The notes under the pieces are model-generated. The model saw only the letters and a list, made by a program, of their open reading frames with translations, made no database searches and had not been told where the DNA came from. DNA of 64,000 bases from Streptacidiphilus sp. P02-A3a (GTDB taxonomy: Bacteria; Actinomycetota; Actinomycetes; Streptomycetales; Streptomycetaceae): contig NZ_CP048289.1 of assembly GCF_014084105.1 (NCBI RefSeq), forward strand, positions 3,667,922 to 3,731,921, read 5' to 3'. This document shows, in pieces, positions 36,605-45,559 of the stretch. How positions within the stretch are numbered: the stretch's first letter is position 1; every line of letters starts with the position of its first letter. The position numbers and the translations under genes are program-made.

Positions 36605-37516
36605 GTGCACAGCCGCACCCACAACGTCTGGGACCGGACCATCGAGCCGGTGGCCGAGGTCGAGTCCGGCGCCGAGCTGACCGTGGACACCACCGAGGCG
36701 AGCGGCGGCCAGCTCACCGACGCCTCGACCGCCGCCGACGTGCCCGGGCTGGACTTCGGCCGGGTCAACCCGGTGACCGGACCGTTCCTGGTGCCCGGCG
36801 CGCAGCCGGGCGACGCGCTGCTGGTGGACGTGCTGGAGATGTCCGTCGGCGGCTGGGGCTGGACCGCCTGCATCCCCGGCTTTGGCCTGCTCGCCGACGA
36901 CTTCACCGATCCGCACCTGCGGATCTCGACGATCACCGAACGCGGCGCGGAACTGCTCCCCGGCCTGGTGATCCCAGTTGTCCCGATGGTCGGCACCATC
37001 GGTGTCGCCCCGCCGGAGCCGGGCCCGCACAGCATGGTCCCGCCCCGCCGCTGGGGCGGGAACATGGACATCCGGCACATCGGCCCCGGCGCTCGGCTGA
37101 TCCTGCCGGTCGGCGTGCCCGGCGCGCTGCTCTCGCTCGGCGACGCGCACGCCGCGATGGGCGACGGCGAGGTCGCCGGTACCGGTGTGGAGACGGACGG
37201 CTCGGTGCGGCTGCGGATCACGTTGCTGCCCGGCGCGGCCCCGGCCACGCCGATCGTGGAGACCGACCCGCGCACCCAGCGCACCGGCCGGGCGCTGGCC
37301 ACCACCGGCATCGGCCCCGACCTGATGACCGCCGCCCGGGACGCCACCCGCGCGCTGGTGGACGAGGTGGTCCGGCGCAGCGGCCTGGCCCCGGCGGACG
37401 CCTACCTGCTGGCCAGCGTCGCCGCCGACCTGAAGATCTCGGAACTGGTGGACGTCCCGAACTGGGTGGTCACCGCCCACCTGGAGCTGTCGCTGCTGGA
37501 CGCCGCCGGACGCTAG
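36605..37516 (+). CDS. Acetamidase/formamidase family protein
   Basis: The product has 303 residues and a GTG start. Features are FGRVNPVTGPFLVPGAQPGDAL, GNMDIRHIGPGARLILPVGVPGALLSLGDAHAAMGDGEV (a block conserved in the FmdA_AmdA family), and a tail VSAADLKISELVDVPNWVV-like segment (read here as ADLKISELVDVPNWVV). It hydrolyses short amides such as formamide to release ammonia. It appears monocistronic. Confidence 0.9.
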   Translation: MHSRTHNVWDRTIEPVAEVESGAELTVDTTEASGGQLTDASTAADVPGLDFGRVNPVTGPFLVPGAQPGDALLVDVLEMSVGGWGWTACIPGFGLLADDFTDPHLRISTITERGAELLPGLVIPVVPMVGTIGVAPPEPGPHSMVPPRRWGGNMDIRHIGPGARLILPVGVPGALLSLGDAHAAMGDGEVAGTGVETDGSVRLRITLLPGAAPATPIVETDPRTQRTGRALATTGIGPDLMTAARDATRALVDEVVRRSGLAPADAYLLASVAADLKISELVDVPNWVVTAHLELSLLDAAGR

Positions 37517-37550
37517 GCCGCCCCGCCGTCGGGGGGCGGGTCGGCCGCGC

Positions 37551-38603
37551 TCACGCTGCGGCGCGTTCGGCGAGCGGGCGGCGTCGCGACGCGGTGTCGG
37601 TCAGCGACCGGGGAGGGAAGGCGGCGACGGGGTCGTACCGGTTGACCCCGGCCGGCACGATTTCGTCGATCCGGTCGAGGGCGGCGTCGTCCAGGGTGAC
37701 TGCGGCGCCTTCGAGGAGATCCTCCAGCTGCTGCATGGTGCGCGGTCCGATGATCGCGGAGGTGACGGCGGGGTGGGCCACGGTGAACGCCACGGCGGCG
37801 AGCTGCGGCAGGGTGCAGCCGATGCCCTCCGCCAGTTCGATGAGCTGTTCGACCGCGTCGAGCTTGGCGGCGTTCTCGGCGAGCGCGGGATCGAAGAACG
37901 CCGGCCGGATCGCGGCCCGGCCGGATGCCAGGTCGACGGGCCGGTCCTTGCGGTGCCTGCCGGTGAGGAATCCGAAGGCGAGGGGGCTCCAGACCAGTAC
38001 TCCCATGCCGTACCGCTCGCAGACGGGCAGGAGCGAGGTCTCGATCCCACGGGCCAGGATCGAGTAGGGAGGCTGGGCGGAGCGGAAGCGTCCGAGGGCG
38101 CGCCGCTCGGAGACCTGGTGCGCCTCGACGATCTCCGTGGCCAGGAAGTTCGAGCAACCGAAGGCGCGGATCTTTCCCTGCCGCACGAGGTCGCTGAGCA
38201 CCGACAGCGTCTCCTCGACGTCGGTGGCGGGGTCGGGGAAGTGGACCTGGTAGAGGTCGATCCAGTCGGTGTTCAGGCGCCTGAGGCTGTCCTCGACGGC
38301 CTGGAGGATCCAACGCCGCGAGTTGCCGCTGCGGTTGCGGCCCTCGCCCATCTGGAAGTGCACCTTGGTGGCCAGTACGACGTCGTCCCGACGCCCCAGC
38401 AGCGCCTTCCCGACGATCTCCTCCGACTCGCCCCGGCCGTACATGTCGGCGGTGTCGATGACGTTGATCCCCCGGTCGAGGGCGGCATGGATGATGCGGA
38501 CGCAATCGTCGTGGTCGGAGTTGAAGCCGTCCTGGAACATCATGGTCCCGAGACAGTGGGCACTGACCTCGATACCGGTTCGGCCGAGAGTGCGGTAGCG
38601 CAT
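37551..38603 (-). CDS. Aldo/keto reductase
   Basis: The product has 350 residues. It starts MRYRTLGRTGIEVSAHCLG. The catalytic tetrad is visible as the Asp in NVIDTADMYGRGESEE, Tyr in the same motif, Lys in LATKVHF and His in YQVHFPDP. An NADPH site lies near TSAIIGPRTMQQLED. The promoter has MerR architecture and its ATG lies only about 6 nt from the -10 box, suggesting a leaderless transcript. It is divergent from a MerR regulator gene. Confidence 0.9.
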   Translation of the reverse strand: MRYRTLGRTGIEVSAHCLGTMMFQDGFNSDHDDCVRIIHAALDRGINVIDTADMYGRGESEEIVGKALLGRRDDVVLATKVHFQMGEGRNRSGNSRRWILQAVEDSLRRLNTDWIDLYQVHFPDPATDVEETLSVLSDLVRQGKIRAFGCSNFLATEIVEAHQVSERRALGRFRSAQPPYSILARGIETSLLPVCERYGMGVLVWSPLAFGFLTGRHRKDRPVDLASGRAAIRPAFFDPALAENAAKLDAVEQLIELAEGIGCTLPQLAAVAFTVAHPAVTSAIIGPRTMQQLEDLLEGAAVTLDDAALDRIDEIVPAGVNRYDPVAAFPPRSLTDTASRRRPLAERAAA

Positions 38604-38608
38604 GACGC

Positions 38609-38639
38609 ACTCTAGGAACTAGACCTGACTCCAGGTCAA
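38609..38639 (-). promoter_or_regulatory. MerR-type promoter of the aldo/keto reductase gene
   Basis: On the minus strand, TTGACC (complement 38634-38639) and TAGAGT (complement 38609-38614) are separated by exactly 19 bp. The dyad GACCTG-ACTC-CAGGTC (38622-38637) spans the spacer. This is the textbook arrangement for activation by a MerR regulator, here encoded by the divergent gene at 38674. Confidence 0.82.
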
Positions 38640-38673
38640 TGCCTTCTGGGCCGATGCCGTTACCCTGGCGGGC

Positions 38674-39096
38674 ATGGCTGAGATCATGACGAGTCTGAGC
38701 ATCGGACAGGTCGCCGAGCAGACCGGCTTGAGCGTTCACGCGCTGCGCTTCTACGAGCGCGAGGGCCTCTTCGTCCACCCCGTGCGGCGCGGCTCCGGCG
38801 GGCACCGCGCCTACAGCCAGGACGACGTGGACTGGCTGACCGTCTGCATCATTCTCCGCGCCTCGGGCATGCCCCTGCCGATGCTCCGCCGGTACGCCGA
38901 GCTGGTCAGGGAAGGCTCCGGCAACGAGGAGGAACGGCTCTCACTCATGCGCGAGCACTACGAACACGTCGCCACCCAGATCGGCAGGCTGACCGAGTCC
39001 CTGGACCTGATCAGGTACAAGGTCGGGGTGTACGAGGACCTGCTCGACCAGGGCGGCGGGGTTGCCCACCAGTGCCACGAAGCTGTGGTCGAGTAG
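38674..39096 (+). CDS. MerR-family transcriptional regulator
   Basis: The regulator has 140 residues. The HTH is SIGQVAEQTGLSVHALRFYEREGL, followed by the wing RAYSQDDVDWL and a coiled coil. It has no Cys metal cluster, only a single late Cys (QCHEAV). Homologues commonly pair with an aldo/keto reductase or oxidoreductase gene under their control. It is divergent from the reductase gene, with a clear dyad between. Confidence 0.92.
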   Translation: MAEIMTSLSIGQVAEQTGLSVHALRFYEREGLFVHPVRRGSGGHRAYSQDDVDWLTVCIILRASGMPLPMLRRYAELVREGSGNEEERLSLMREHYEHVATQIGRLTESLDLIRYKVGVYEDLLDQGGGVAHQCHEAVVE

Positions 39097-39184
39097 CGGG
39101 ACCCGTCGCCGCCGGTCGGGACGCCGGTGGGCCGGGGAATGCCGGGCCACCGGTCCGTGTTGTGGCGTGCGTCCGACCGGACCT

Positions 39185-39227
39185 GAGCGTGACCTCCGGA
39201 GCGTGACCCCCGAAGCGTGACCCCCCC
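39185..39227. repeat. Triplicated 14-15-bp tandem repeat
   Basis: Three degenerate copies of GAGCGTGACCYCCG follow each other just before the TPR gene. They place GTG codons in the leader that could be mistaken for starts. It is probably a slippage product, though repeated protein-binding sites cannot be excluded. Confidence 0.6.
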
Positions 39228-39246
39228 GGAGAGGAGTCGGCCCCCG

Positions 39247-39579
39247 ATGACCACCACCCGCGCCCTCGCGGACGAGTACACCCGCGCCCACCTGTTCTTC
39301 GACTCCAAGGCCTACAGCGACGCCGCGCTGATCCTGGTCCCGCTCGTCGACGCCGACCCGGCCAACACCGCCGCCCGGCTGCTGCTGGCCCGGTCGTACT
39401 ACCACTCGGCCCAGCTCAACCGGGCGGAGGCGGAGCTGCGCCGGGTGCTGGAGCGCGACCCGGTGGAGTCCTACGCGCACCTGATGCTCGGCCGCACGCT
39501 GGAGCGCCAGGGCCGCGCGGCCGAGGCGGTCCCGCACCTGCGGCTGGCCGCCGCGATGGACGACGGCCACACCGTCTGA
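39247..39579 (+). CDS. Small tetratricopeptide-repeat protein
   Basis: The product has 110 residues with about two and a half TPR units: AHLFFDSKAYSDAALILVPL, AARLLLARSYYHSAQLNRAE, AYAHLMLGRTLERQG-like (here YAHLMLGRTLERQGRAAEAV). It is a protein-protein interaction module. The start is the ATG at 39247 with GGAGAGGAG upstream; an earlier in-frame GTG lies in the tandem repeat and is unlikely. Confidence 0.75.
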   Translation: MTTTRALADEYTRAHLFFDSKAYSDAALILVPLVDADPANTAARLLLARSYYHSAQLNRAEAELRRVLERDPVESYAHLMLGRTLERQGRAAEAVPHLRLAAAMDDGHTV

Positions 39580-39592
39580 CCCGGCCCCGGGC

Positions 39593-40453
39593 TCAGCCGA
39601 GCTTGAGGGCGACGCCGCCGTACCCGGCGTTCTCGGCCCGGTCGAGGGTGAGGTCCGCCTCCTCCTCCGGGTTCCACTCGTGCACCGGGACCAGGCCGGG
39701 GGAGACCAGCTCCAGGCCGTCGAAGAAGCGCAGGATCTCGGCGTGGTTGCGCGAGGTCAGGTTCATCCCGGAGCTGGTGTACGTCTTGATGACGGCCTCG
39801 GCCACGTCGGGCGGGGTGAAGTCGGCGGTGGCGTGCGAGAGGATCAGCGCGCTGCCGGGCGGCAGCACCGCCTTGAGGCCGTTCAGGATCTCGTCCGGCC
39901 CCTCCGAGTCGGGGAAGAAGTGCAGCAGCGAGACCACCATCAGCGCGATCGGCTGGGTGAAGTCCAGCAACTCCTTGGCCTGCGGCGAGTCGAGGATCGT
40001 CTGCGGGTCGCGGAAGTCCGCCTCGACGTAGGCGGTGCGGCCCTGGGTGGTGCCCCGGAGCAGCGCGCGGGCGTGGACCAGCACGATCGGGTCGTTGTCC
40101 ACGTAGACCACGTGCGCGTCGGGGTTGACCGCCTGCGCCGCCTGGTGGGTGTTGTGCACGGTCGGTATGCCGGTGCCGATGTCCAGGAACTGGCGTATGC
40201 CCTGCTGAGCGGCGAACCGCACGGCCCGGCCCAGGAACCGCCGGTTGGCCTGCACCGTGGACCGCACCGACGGCAGGTACTGGATCACCCGGTCACCGGC
40301 CGCCCGGTCGACCGCGAAGTTGTCCTTGCCGCCGAGGAAGTAGTCGTACATCCGTGCGCTGTGCGGGACGCTGGTGTCGATCAGCGGAGGCGTCCAACCG
40401 TCCTCGGTCCTGAACGATCCGAGCTTCGCGCCCTCGTAGTCCTCGTCCGGCAT
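39593..40453 (-). CDS. DUF574-type SAM-dependent methyltransferase
   Basis: The product has 286 residues. The start at 40453 was chosen for the ribosome site AAGGGGAG. The family signature ARMYDYFLGGKDNF lies near residue 40; the SAM-binding motif is FLDIGTGIPT, with YVDNDPIVLVHARALL after it. This family (Methyltransf_19) is expanded in Streptomyces and its targets are unknown. In-frame upstream codons would add 14 residues. Confidence 0.88.
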   Translation of the reverse strand: MPDEDYEGAKLGSFRTEDGWTPPLIDTSVPHSARMYDYFLGGKDNFAVDRAAGDRVIQYLPSVRSTVQANRRFLGRAVRFAAQQGIRQFLDIGTGIPTVHNTHQAAQAVNPDAHVVYVDNDPIVLVHARALLRGTTQGRTAYVEADFRDPQTILDSPQAKELLDFTQPIALMVVSLLHFFPDSEGPDEILNGLKAVLPPGSALILSHATADFTPPDVAEAVIKTYTSSGMNLTSRNHAEILRFFDGLELVSPGLVPVHEWNPEEEADLTLDRAENAGYGGVALKLG

Positions 40454-40690
40454 CAGCAACTCCCCTTCAACACAAGCACCTTCTGTGGTGATCACCCCCT
40501 AGGGTAGAGGCTGCCGAACGCCCGTGCGGCCATGCCGGGCGCCCCGACCCGCTACCGGCCGGAGACGCCCAGGTCAGACCGGTCTGCCAGGACGAAGCGG
40601 AACCCGAACGTCCACAGGCGCACCGCCATCGCCTCCAGCAACTCCACCCCGGCGCGTGGTCGCCCCGCTGGTCGCAGTACTGATGGAATG

Positions 40691-41929
40691 TCAGGCTCTG
40701 CTCCGGTCGGCGGGTAGTGCGCAGGCTGCGGTGAGCATGCCCAGGGCGATGGCGGCGAGGAGGGCGAACATCTGGGTCAGGTCGTGCAGGCCTTGGACCG
40801 GGTGCCCGCCGAGCCAGGCGTCCAGGCCGCGTAGGCCGTGTGAGCCGGGGGTCAGCACGAAGAAGGCCGCGAGGTAGAGCACGTACGGCGGCGGGGTCCG
40901 TGGGCGGCGGCCGAGGAGCAGGCTGGCCGCCGCCATCGCGGCGGCCGCGAGGAAGGTACCGGCCAGGGTGTCGAAGGCGCGGACCGTCAGCAGTTGCACG
41001 CCGAAGGTGCCCAGGGCCATGGCCAGCGCCCAGGGGAAGTCGCGGGCGCGCATGCCGAAGACGAGCATGACGCCGAGGGTGAAGACCGTCCAGCCGAGCC
41101 AGCCGGCGACCGGGCCGAGGGTGGGCGCGACCGGCTGGTCGAAGACCTCGCTCTGGTCCAGGCCGAGGGCCGCGGCGGCCAGGACCGGGCCGAAGGCGAG
41201 GGTGGCCAGCGCGGCCAGTGACTGGGCGAGGCGGGCCGAGCCGGGGGTGTAGCGGCCGGTGGACAGTTCGAGCATGGCCATGGTGATGGCGTCCCCGGGA
41301 ATGAACACGAACAGGGCCGGGATCATCAGGGCGATCGTGCCGCCGTGCACCCAGCCCTGGTGGGAGGCGGTGAGCACGACCACGCCGACGACGGTGGAGG
41401 CGCACAGCGGAGCCAGCCAGCCGGGGCGCCGCAGCCGCTGCACACCGTCCTGGATCAGGCCGACCGCCAGCCCCAGGAGCGTGGTGATCCACGCCTCCTG
41501 CCAGGTCGGCTGGATGGACACCCCGAAGCCGACCGAGAACAGCACCACCCCGAGCACCCGCAGCCACGGCGGGTACGGGGGAGGCGAGGCGGCGATGGCC
41601 TCCAACTGGGCCCGGGCCTGACGGACCGGCAGGTGCCCGGCCGTCACCCGGGCCAGCCACGGCTTGAGCGCGCTCACCCGGTCCAACTGCGGGATCTCCG
41701 GCGTATGCGTCAGCACCCGTGACAAGCCGTCGATGGAGACGAGGGCCGACTCCGCCGACACGGTCACCTCCGCGCGCGCCCCGTAGGCGGCGGCGACGGC
41801 GGTCAACCGCTCCTCGGCGCGGACCGTGCCCTCGTAGCCGCCCGCCACCAGCAGCCCGGCCAGCCGGGCCACCAGGTCGAGGACCTCATCAGCAGCCGCC
41901 CCACCAGCAGTACCCTCGCCATCAGCCAT
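40691..41929 (-). CDS. ThrE-like threonine/serine exporter
   Basis: The product has 412 residues. The soluble N-terminal domain shows ARLAGLLVAGGYEGTVRAEERL, AVAAAYGA and VSAESALVSIDG. It is followed by about 10 hydrophobic segments with PALFVFIPGDAITMAMLEL and LTPGSHGLRGLD, both characteristic of the ThrE family. It would export Thr/Ser or similar small substrates. The start ATG is at 41927-41929. A 237-bp gene-free spacer separates its end from the methyltransferase start. Confidence 0.88.
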   Translation of the reverse strand: MADGEGTAGGAAADEVLDLVARLAGLLVAGGYEGTVRAEERLTAVAAAYGARAEVTVSAESALVSIDGLSRVLTHTPEIPQLDRVSALKPWLARVTAGHLPVRQARAQLEAIAASPPPYPPWLRVLGVVLFSVGFGVSIQPTWQEAWITTLLGLAVGLIQDGVQRLRRPGWLAPLCASTVVGVVVLTASHQGWVHGGTIALMIPALFVFIPGDAITMAMLELSTGRYTPGSARLAQSLAALATLAFGPVLAAAALGLDQSEVFDQPVAPTLGPVAGWLGWTVFTLGVMLVFGMRARDFPWALAMALGTFGVQLLTVRAFDTLAGTFLAAAAMAAASLLLGRRPRTPPPYVLYLAAFFVLTPGSHGLRGLDAWLGGHPVQGLHDLTQMFALLAAIALGMLTAACALPADRSRA

Positions 41930-42081
41930 GACGCCCAGTCTGCTTCCCGCGCGTGGCCACGGCGGCGCGAAACGCCCGGGTGAACGCCGTCGACCGACAG
42001 CGGCGGCCGCGGGCCCGGAACCGGTCACCCGCTCGCCCCGCAGCGGTGGCGGGCAACCGGTGCCCGGCCGAGGCTGGGGGG

Positions 42082-43395
42082 ATGAGCGACGTCGCGCGGC
42101 ACGATGCCGCCACCCCGGTCCTGGGCAGGTTGGCCGAGATCCACCCGCGCCTGGAGGCGCTCTACAAGGACCTGCACACGCATCCGGAGCTGTCGTTCGC
42201 CGAGACCCGGACGGCGGGGGTGGTGGCGGACGAGCTGGGGCGGCTGGGGTTCCAGGTCACTACCGGCGTCGGCGGCACGGGGGTGGTGGGCGTGCTCGCC
42301 AACGGCGAGGGCCCGAGGGTGCTGCTGCGCGCGGACTTCGACGCGCTACCGGTGCGGGAGCAGACCGGCCTGGACTACGCCAGCACGGCCACCGGCACCG
42401 ACCCGGACGGCAAGCACGTCCCGGTGATGCACGCCTGCGGGCACGACATGCATGTCGCCTGCCTGCTGGGCGCCCTGGATCTGCTCGCCGGGTCGCCGGA
42501 GTCCTGGTCCGGCACCCTGGTGGCGGTCTTCCAACCGGCCGAGGAACTCGGCTCCGGGGCACAGGCCATGGTCGACGACGGGCTGTTCGCGAAGGCCGGG
42601 ACCCCGGACATCGTCCTGGGCCAGCACGTGGCACCGGTTCCGGCGGGGACGATCGCCTGTCACCCCGGGCCGACCATGGCAGCCACCGACGCGCTGCGGG
42701 TGCGGATGTTCGGCCGCGGCGCCCACGGCTCGCGCCCGGAGTCCGCGATCGACCCGGTGGTCATGGCAGCGGCCACGGTGATGCGTCTGCAGACCGTGGT
42801 CGCGCGGGAGATCGCCGGTGGCGACACGGCCGTCGTCACCGTGGGAGCGCTCAACGCCGGTACCAAGGACAACGTGATCCCCGACGAGGCCGAGCTCAAG
42901 GTCAACATCCGCACCTACACCCCCGAGGTCCGCGCCACCGTTCTGGACGCGGTCACCCGCATCGTCAACGCCGAGGCGGCCGCCTCCGGGGCCGAACGCG
43001 ACCCGGAGATCACGGCCCTGGAGGCGTTCCCGGTCATGGTCAACGACCCGGCGGCAGTCGAACGCACCACGGCGGCGCTGCGCGCCCACTTCGGTGAACA
43101 GGCCGTCGTCGACCTGGGACCGGCCACCGGCAGCGAGGACTGCGGGATCCTCGCCACCGCCTCCGGGGCGCGGCTGTGCTACTGGTACTTCGGCGGCACC
43201 GACCCGGCCGCCTTCGAGACAGCGCTGAAGAACGGGACCATGGGACGCGACATCCCGTCCAACCACTCCCCGCGCTTCGCCCCGCTCATCGACCCCACCC
43301 TGGACGTCGGTGTCCAGGCCATGACCGTGGCCGCGCTGGCCTGGCTCCATGCACCATCGAGCCCTCCGGCGACAGGCCGACGTAGTAGTGCATGA
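42082..43395 (+). CDS. M20-family amidohydrolase
   Basis: The product has 437 residues. The start ATG at 42082 has GGCTGGGGGG ahead of it. Metal ligands are visible in HACGHDMHV, AEELGSGAQAM and the late SNHSPRFAPL; DLHTHPELSFAETRTA is the N-terminal signature. It is related to N-acyl amino-acid deacylases and hippurate hydrolase. The last 14 residues (APSSPPATGRRSSA) are encoded antisense to a degraded gene at 43349, so the natural C-terminus was probably replaced. Confidence 0.9.
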   Translation: MSDVARHDAATPVLGRLAEIHPRLEALYKDLHTHPELSFAETRTAGVVADELGRLGFQVTTGVGGTGVVGVLANGEGPRVLLRADFDALPVREQTGLDYASTATGTDPDGKHVPVMHACGHDMHVACLLGALDLLAGSPESWSGTLVAVFQPAEELGSGAQAMVDDGLFAKAGTPDIVLGQHVAPVPAGTIACHPGPTMAATDALRVRMFGRGAHGSRPESAIDPVVMAAATVMRLQTVVAREIAGGDTAVVTVGALNAGTKDNVIPDEAELKVNIRTYTPEVRATVLDAVTRIVNAEAAASGAERDPEITALEAFPVMVNDPAAVERTTAALRAHFGEQAVVDLGPATGSEDCGILATASGARLCYWYFGGTDPAAFETALKNGTMGRDIPSNHSPRFAPLIDPTLDVGVQAMTVAALAWLHAPSSPPATGRRSSA

Positions 43396-43500
43396 GCCCC
43401 GGCAGCCGCTTGATCGCCGGGACCAGGTACTCCGAGACCTTCCGGTCCACGGCGTCCACCTCGGCGAACCGGCCTTGTGGCAGGGCGATCCCCGCGTCAC
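43349..43500 (-). pseudogene. Truncated ABM-like small protein gene
   Basis: The minus strand reads RFAEVDAVDRKVSEYLVP, then AIKRLPGLMHYYVGLSPEGS, and stops being coherent where the M20 gene ends. The pattern resembles antibiotic-biosynthesis-monooxygenase-type small proteins, which normally continue with another strand and helix. Both start and end are missing, so it is a remnant. Confidence 0.45.
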
Positions 43501-43552
43501 GGCACCTCGGCTCGGCACCTCGGCTCGGCACCTCGGCTCGGCACCTCGGCTC
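43501..43552. repeat. Four tandem copies of a 13-bp unit
   Basis: The unit GGCACCTCGGCTC is repeated four times without interruption at 43501-43552. It lies between the ABM-like remnant and the promoter region of the decarboxylase gene. Confidence 0.85.
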
Positions 43553-43627
43553 GGGCCCGCCGCCGGGTTCGGGGCCTTACTGTTGGTCTTCATGACAGTT
43601 CATGACAGTTCGTGACAGGAGGAATCC

Positions 43628-45418
43628 ATGGCAGGCAGCGAGGTGGCCGCGTCCGGCCGGTCGGCACAGCCGACCGTGGCGGAGTACGCGGTGCGGCGAC
43701 TGGCCGCACTCGGTATCGAGCACGTCTTCGGTGTGCCCGGTGACTACGCGTTCGCCTTCGATGCCGCCATTGAGGCGAGCACCCAGGTCAGTTGGGTCCG
43801 CGACTCCAACGAACTCAACGCCGCGTACGCGGCGGACGGCTACGCCCGCATCCGGGGCGCGGCCATCCTGTGCACCACCTACGCGGTCGGCGAGCTCAGC
43901 GCGCTCAACGGCGTCATGGGCTCGTACGCCGAGCGGCTGCCGGTCTTCCACCTGGTCGGGCAGCCCAGCTCCCGGCTTCAGCGGGCCCGCGCGGTGACGC
44001 ACCATTCGCTGGGCGACGGGATGTTCCGGCAGTTCGAGAACCTCTCCGCGGCCACGGCCTGCGTCGTCGCCAACCTCACCCCGCAGAACGCCATCGCCGA
44101 GCTGGAACGGGTGATCTTCGAGGCGCTGACCCAGCGGCGACCCGCGTACATCACCATGGCGCAGGAGTACGGGCCGCTGCCGGTCATCGGTACACCGGTC
44201 AGCGGCACGCCGCTGGCCCAGGTGCCGCGCACGCCGAGCGACCCCGCCTCGCTGGACGCGGCGGTCGCGGCCATCGCGCAGCGCGTGGCGGCGGCGGAGT
44301 CGACGGTCGTGCTGCCCGCCTACACGATCGGGCGGTTCGACCTGCGGCGGCAACTGACGCGGTTCCTGGACGCCACCGGGCTCGGCTACGCCACCACGCC
44401 GATGGACAAGGCCGTCATCTCCGACACGAACCCGCACTTCCTCGGCACCTACGCCGGAACGAACTCGAACACGGGCGTCCAGGACGCGGTCGAGGGAGCC
44501 GGGCTGGTCCTCAACCTCGGCGGAGTCGCCTTCGCCGACTTCAACACCGGTGCGTGGACCGACGGGATCGACCCGGACCGGATGATCACGGTCTGGCCCG
44601 ACTACGTGCAGGCGGGCAACGTCATCTTCGGCGCGGTGTACCTGGCCGATGTCCTGGAACGCCTGACCACCACGCTGCCGAAAGCCGCGACACCGAAGCC
44701 CCCGGCACCGAAGCCCGCGACACCGCAGCCCCCGGCGGCGCTTCCCGGGGCCGCCTCGGAGCGGGTCTCGTCGGCGACGCTCTACCCGAGGCTCGCGAGG
44801 TTCTTCCGCGAGGACGACATCGTGATCGCCGAAACCGGGTTGTGCATGAACTACCTGGCACCCATCCCGCTGCCCGAGGGTGCGGTCTTCCACAACCAGA
44901 CGCTGTGGGGATCGATCGGCTGGGCCACCCCCGCCGCGTTCGGCGCCACCATGGCCGACCCGTCCCGCCGCACCGTGCTGATCACGGGGGACGGCTCCCA
45001 CCAGCTCACCGCGGGCGAGCTGGGCGCGATGGGCCACTACGGGGCCAAGCCTGTGATCATCCTCCTCAACAACGGGATGTACGGCATCGAGGAGGTGCTC
45101 TCCCCAGCCCAGGGGCACGTGTACGACGTCCTCGTGCCGTGGAACTACCACGACCTTCCGGCGGCCCTCGGATGCACGGGCTGGTACACCGCCCGGGTCG
45201 GCACCGTCGGAGAACTCGACGCCGCGCTGGCCACCGCCTCGCGGCACGACAACGGCTGCTACCTCGAAATCATGCTGGGCCGCTCCGACATCCCCGCCTC
45301 GGTACCGGAGGCCGTGCTGGACCGGCTGTACCAGTTCGCACCCACGAATCCCGCCCTGCCCGCGATCGCCTCCGCCGCCGCGGCGGAGGCCGTCAACGGC
45401 GGCGGACGGCCCTCGTAG
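43628..45418 (+). CDS. Thiamine-diphosphate 2-oxo acid decarboxylase
   Basis: The product has 596 residues, similar in layout to indolepyruvate/phenylpyruvate decarboxylases. The catalytic Glu is in DSNELNAAYAADGYAR, and the TPP-magnesium motif is GDGSHQLTAGELGAMGHYGAKPVIILLNNGM (GDG...NN). A Pro/Ala/Thr linker (about residues 358-380) joins the central and C-terminal domains. It could supply aldehydes such as indoleacetaldehyde. It has its own AGGAGG ribosome site and 209 bp of leader including the 13-bp repeats. Confidence 0.88.
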   Translation: MAGSEVAASGRSAQPTVAEYAVRRLAALGIEHVFGVPGDYAFAFDAAIEASTQVSWVRDSNELNAAYAADGYARIRGAAILCTTYAVGELSALNGVMGSYAERLPVFHLVGQPSSRLQRARAVTHHSLGDGMFRQFENLSAATACVVANLTPQNAIAELERVIFEALTQRRPAYITMAQEYGPLPVIGTPVSGTPLAQVPRTPSDPASLDAAVAAIAQRVAAAESTVVLPAYTIGRFDLRRQLTRFLDATGLGYATTPMDKAVISDTNPHFLGTYAGTNSNTGVQDAVEGAGLVLNLGGVAFADFNTGAWTDGIDPDRMITVWPDYVQAGNVIFGAVYLADVLERLTTTLPKAATPKPPAPKPATPQPPAALPGAASERVSSATLYPRLARFFREDDIVIAETGLCMNYLAPIPLPEGAVFHNQTLWGSIGWATPAAFGATMADPSRRTVLITGDGSHQLTAGELGAMGHYGAKPVIILLNNGMYGIEEVLSPAQGHVYDVLVPWNYHDLPAALGCTGWYTARVGTVGELDAALATASRHDNGCYLEIMLGRSDIPASVPEAVLDRLYQFAPTNPALPAIASAAAAEAVNGGGRPS

Positions 45419-45559
45419 ACGCCGCGGAGCAGGGCCTCCCGGCGCGGCTCTGACGGCCCGCGGCCGCGCGGATGCCGCCGGGCCCCGATGGGAGCATGCT
45501 GGGGATTGGTAGTTCGTCGTCCGCTGCTGCGCGTACGCGGTTGGCCCCGGAGGAGTCAC

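Noticed and set aside
40552..40680. Short minus-strand coding-like stretch (ELLEAMAVRLWTFGFRF) in the methyltransferase/ThrE spacer
   Set aside because: It may be a gene tail remnant, but no start and no family are visible, so it was not annotated.
40467..41660. Long minus-strand frame through the ThrE gene
   Set aside because: It lies in a shifted frame over the ThrE coding region, and its composition (Gly/Pro/Arg-rich) shows it to be a shadow.
43501..43552. Tandem 13-bp repeats as a CRISPR array
   Set aside because: Copies are directly adjacent with no spacers.
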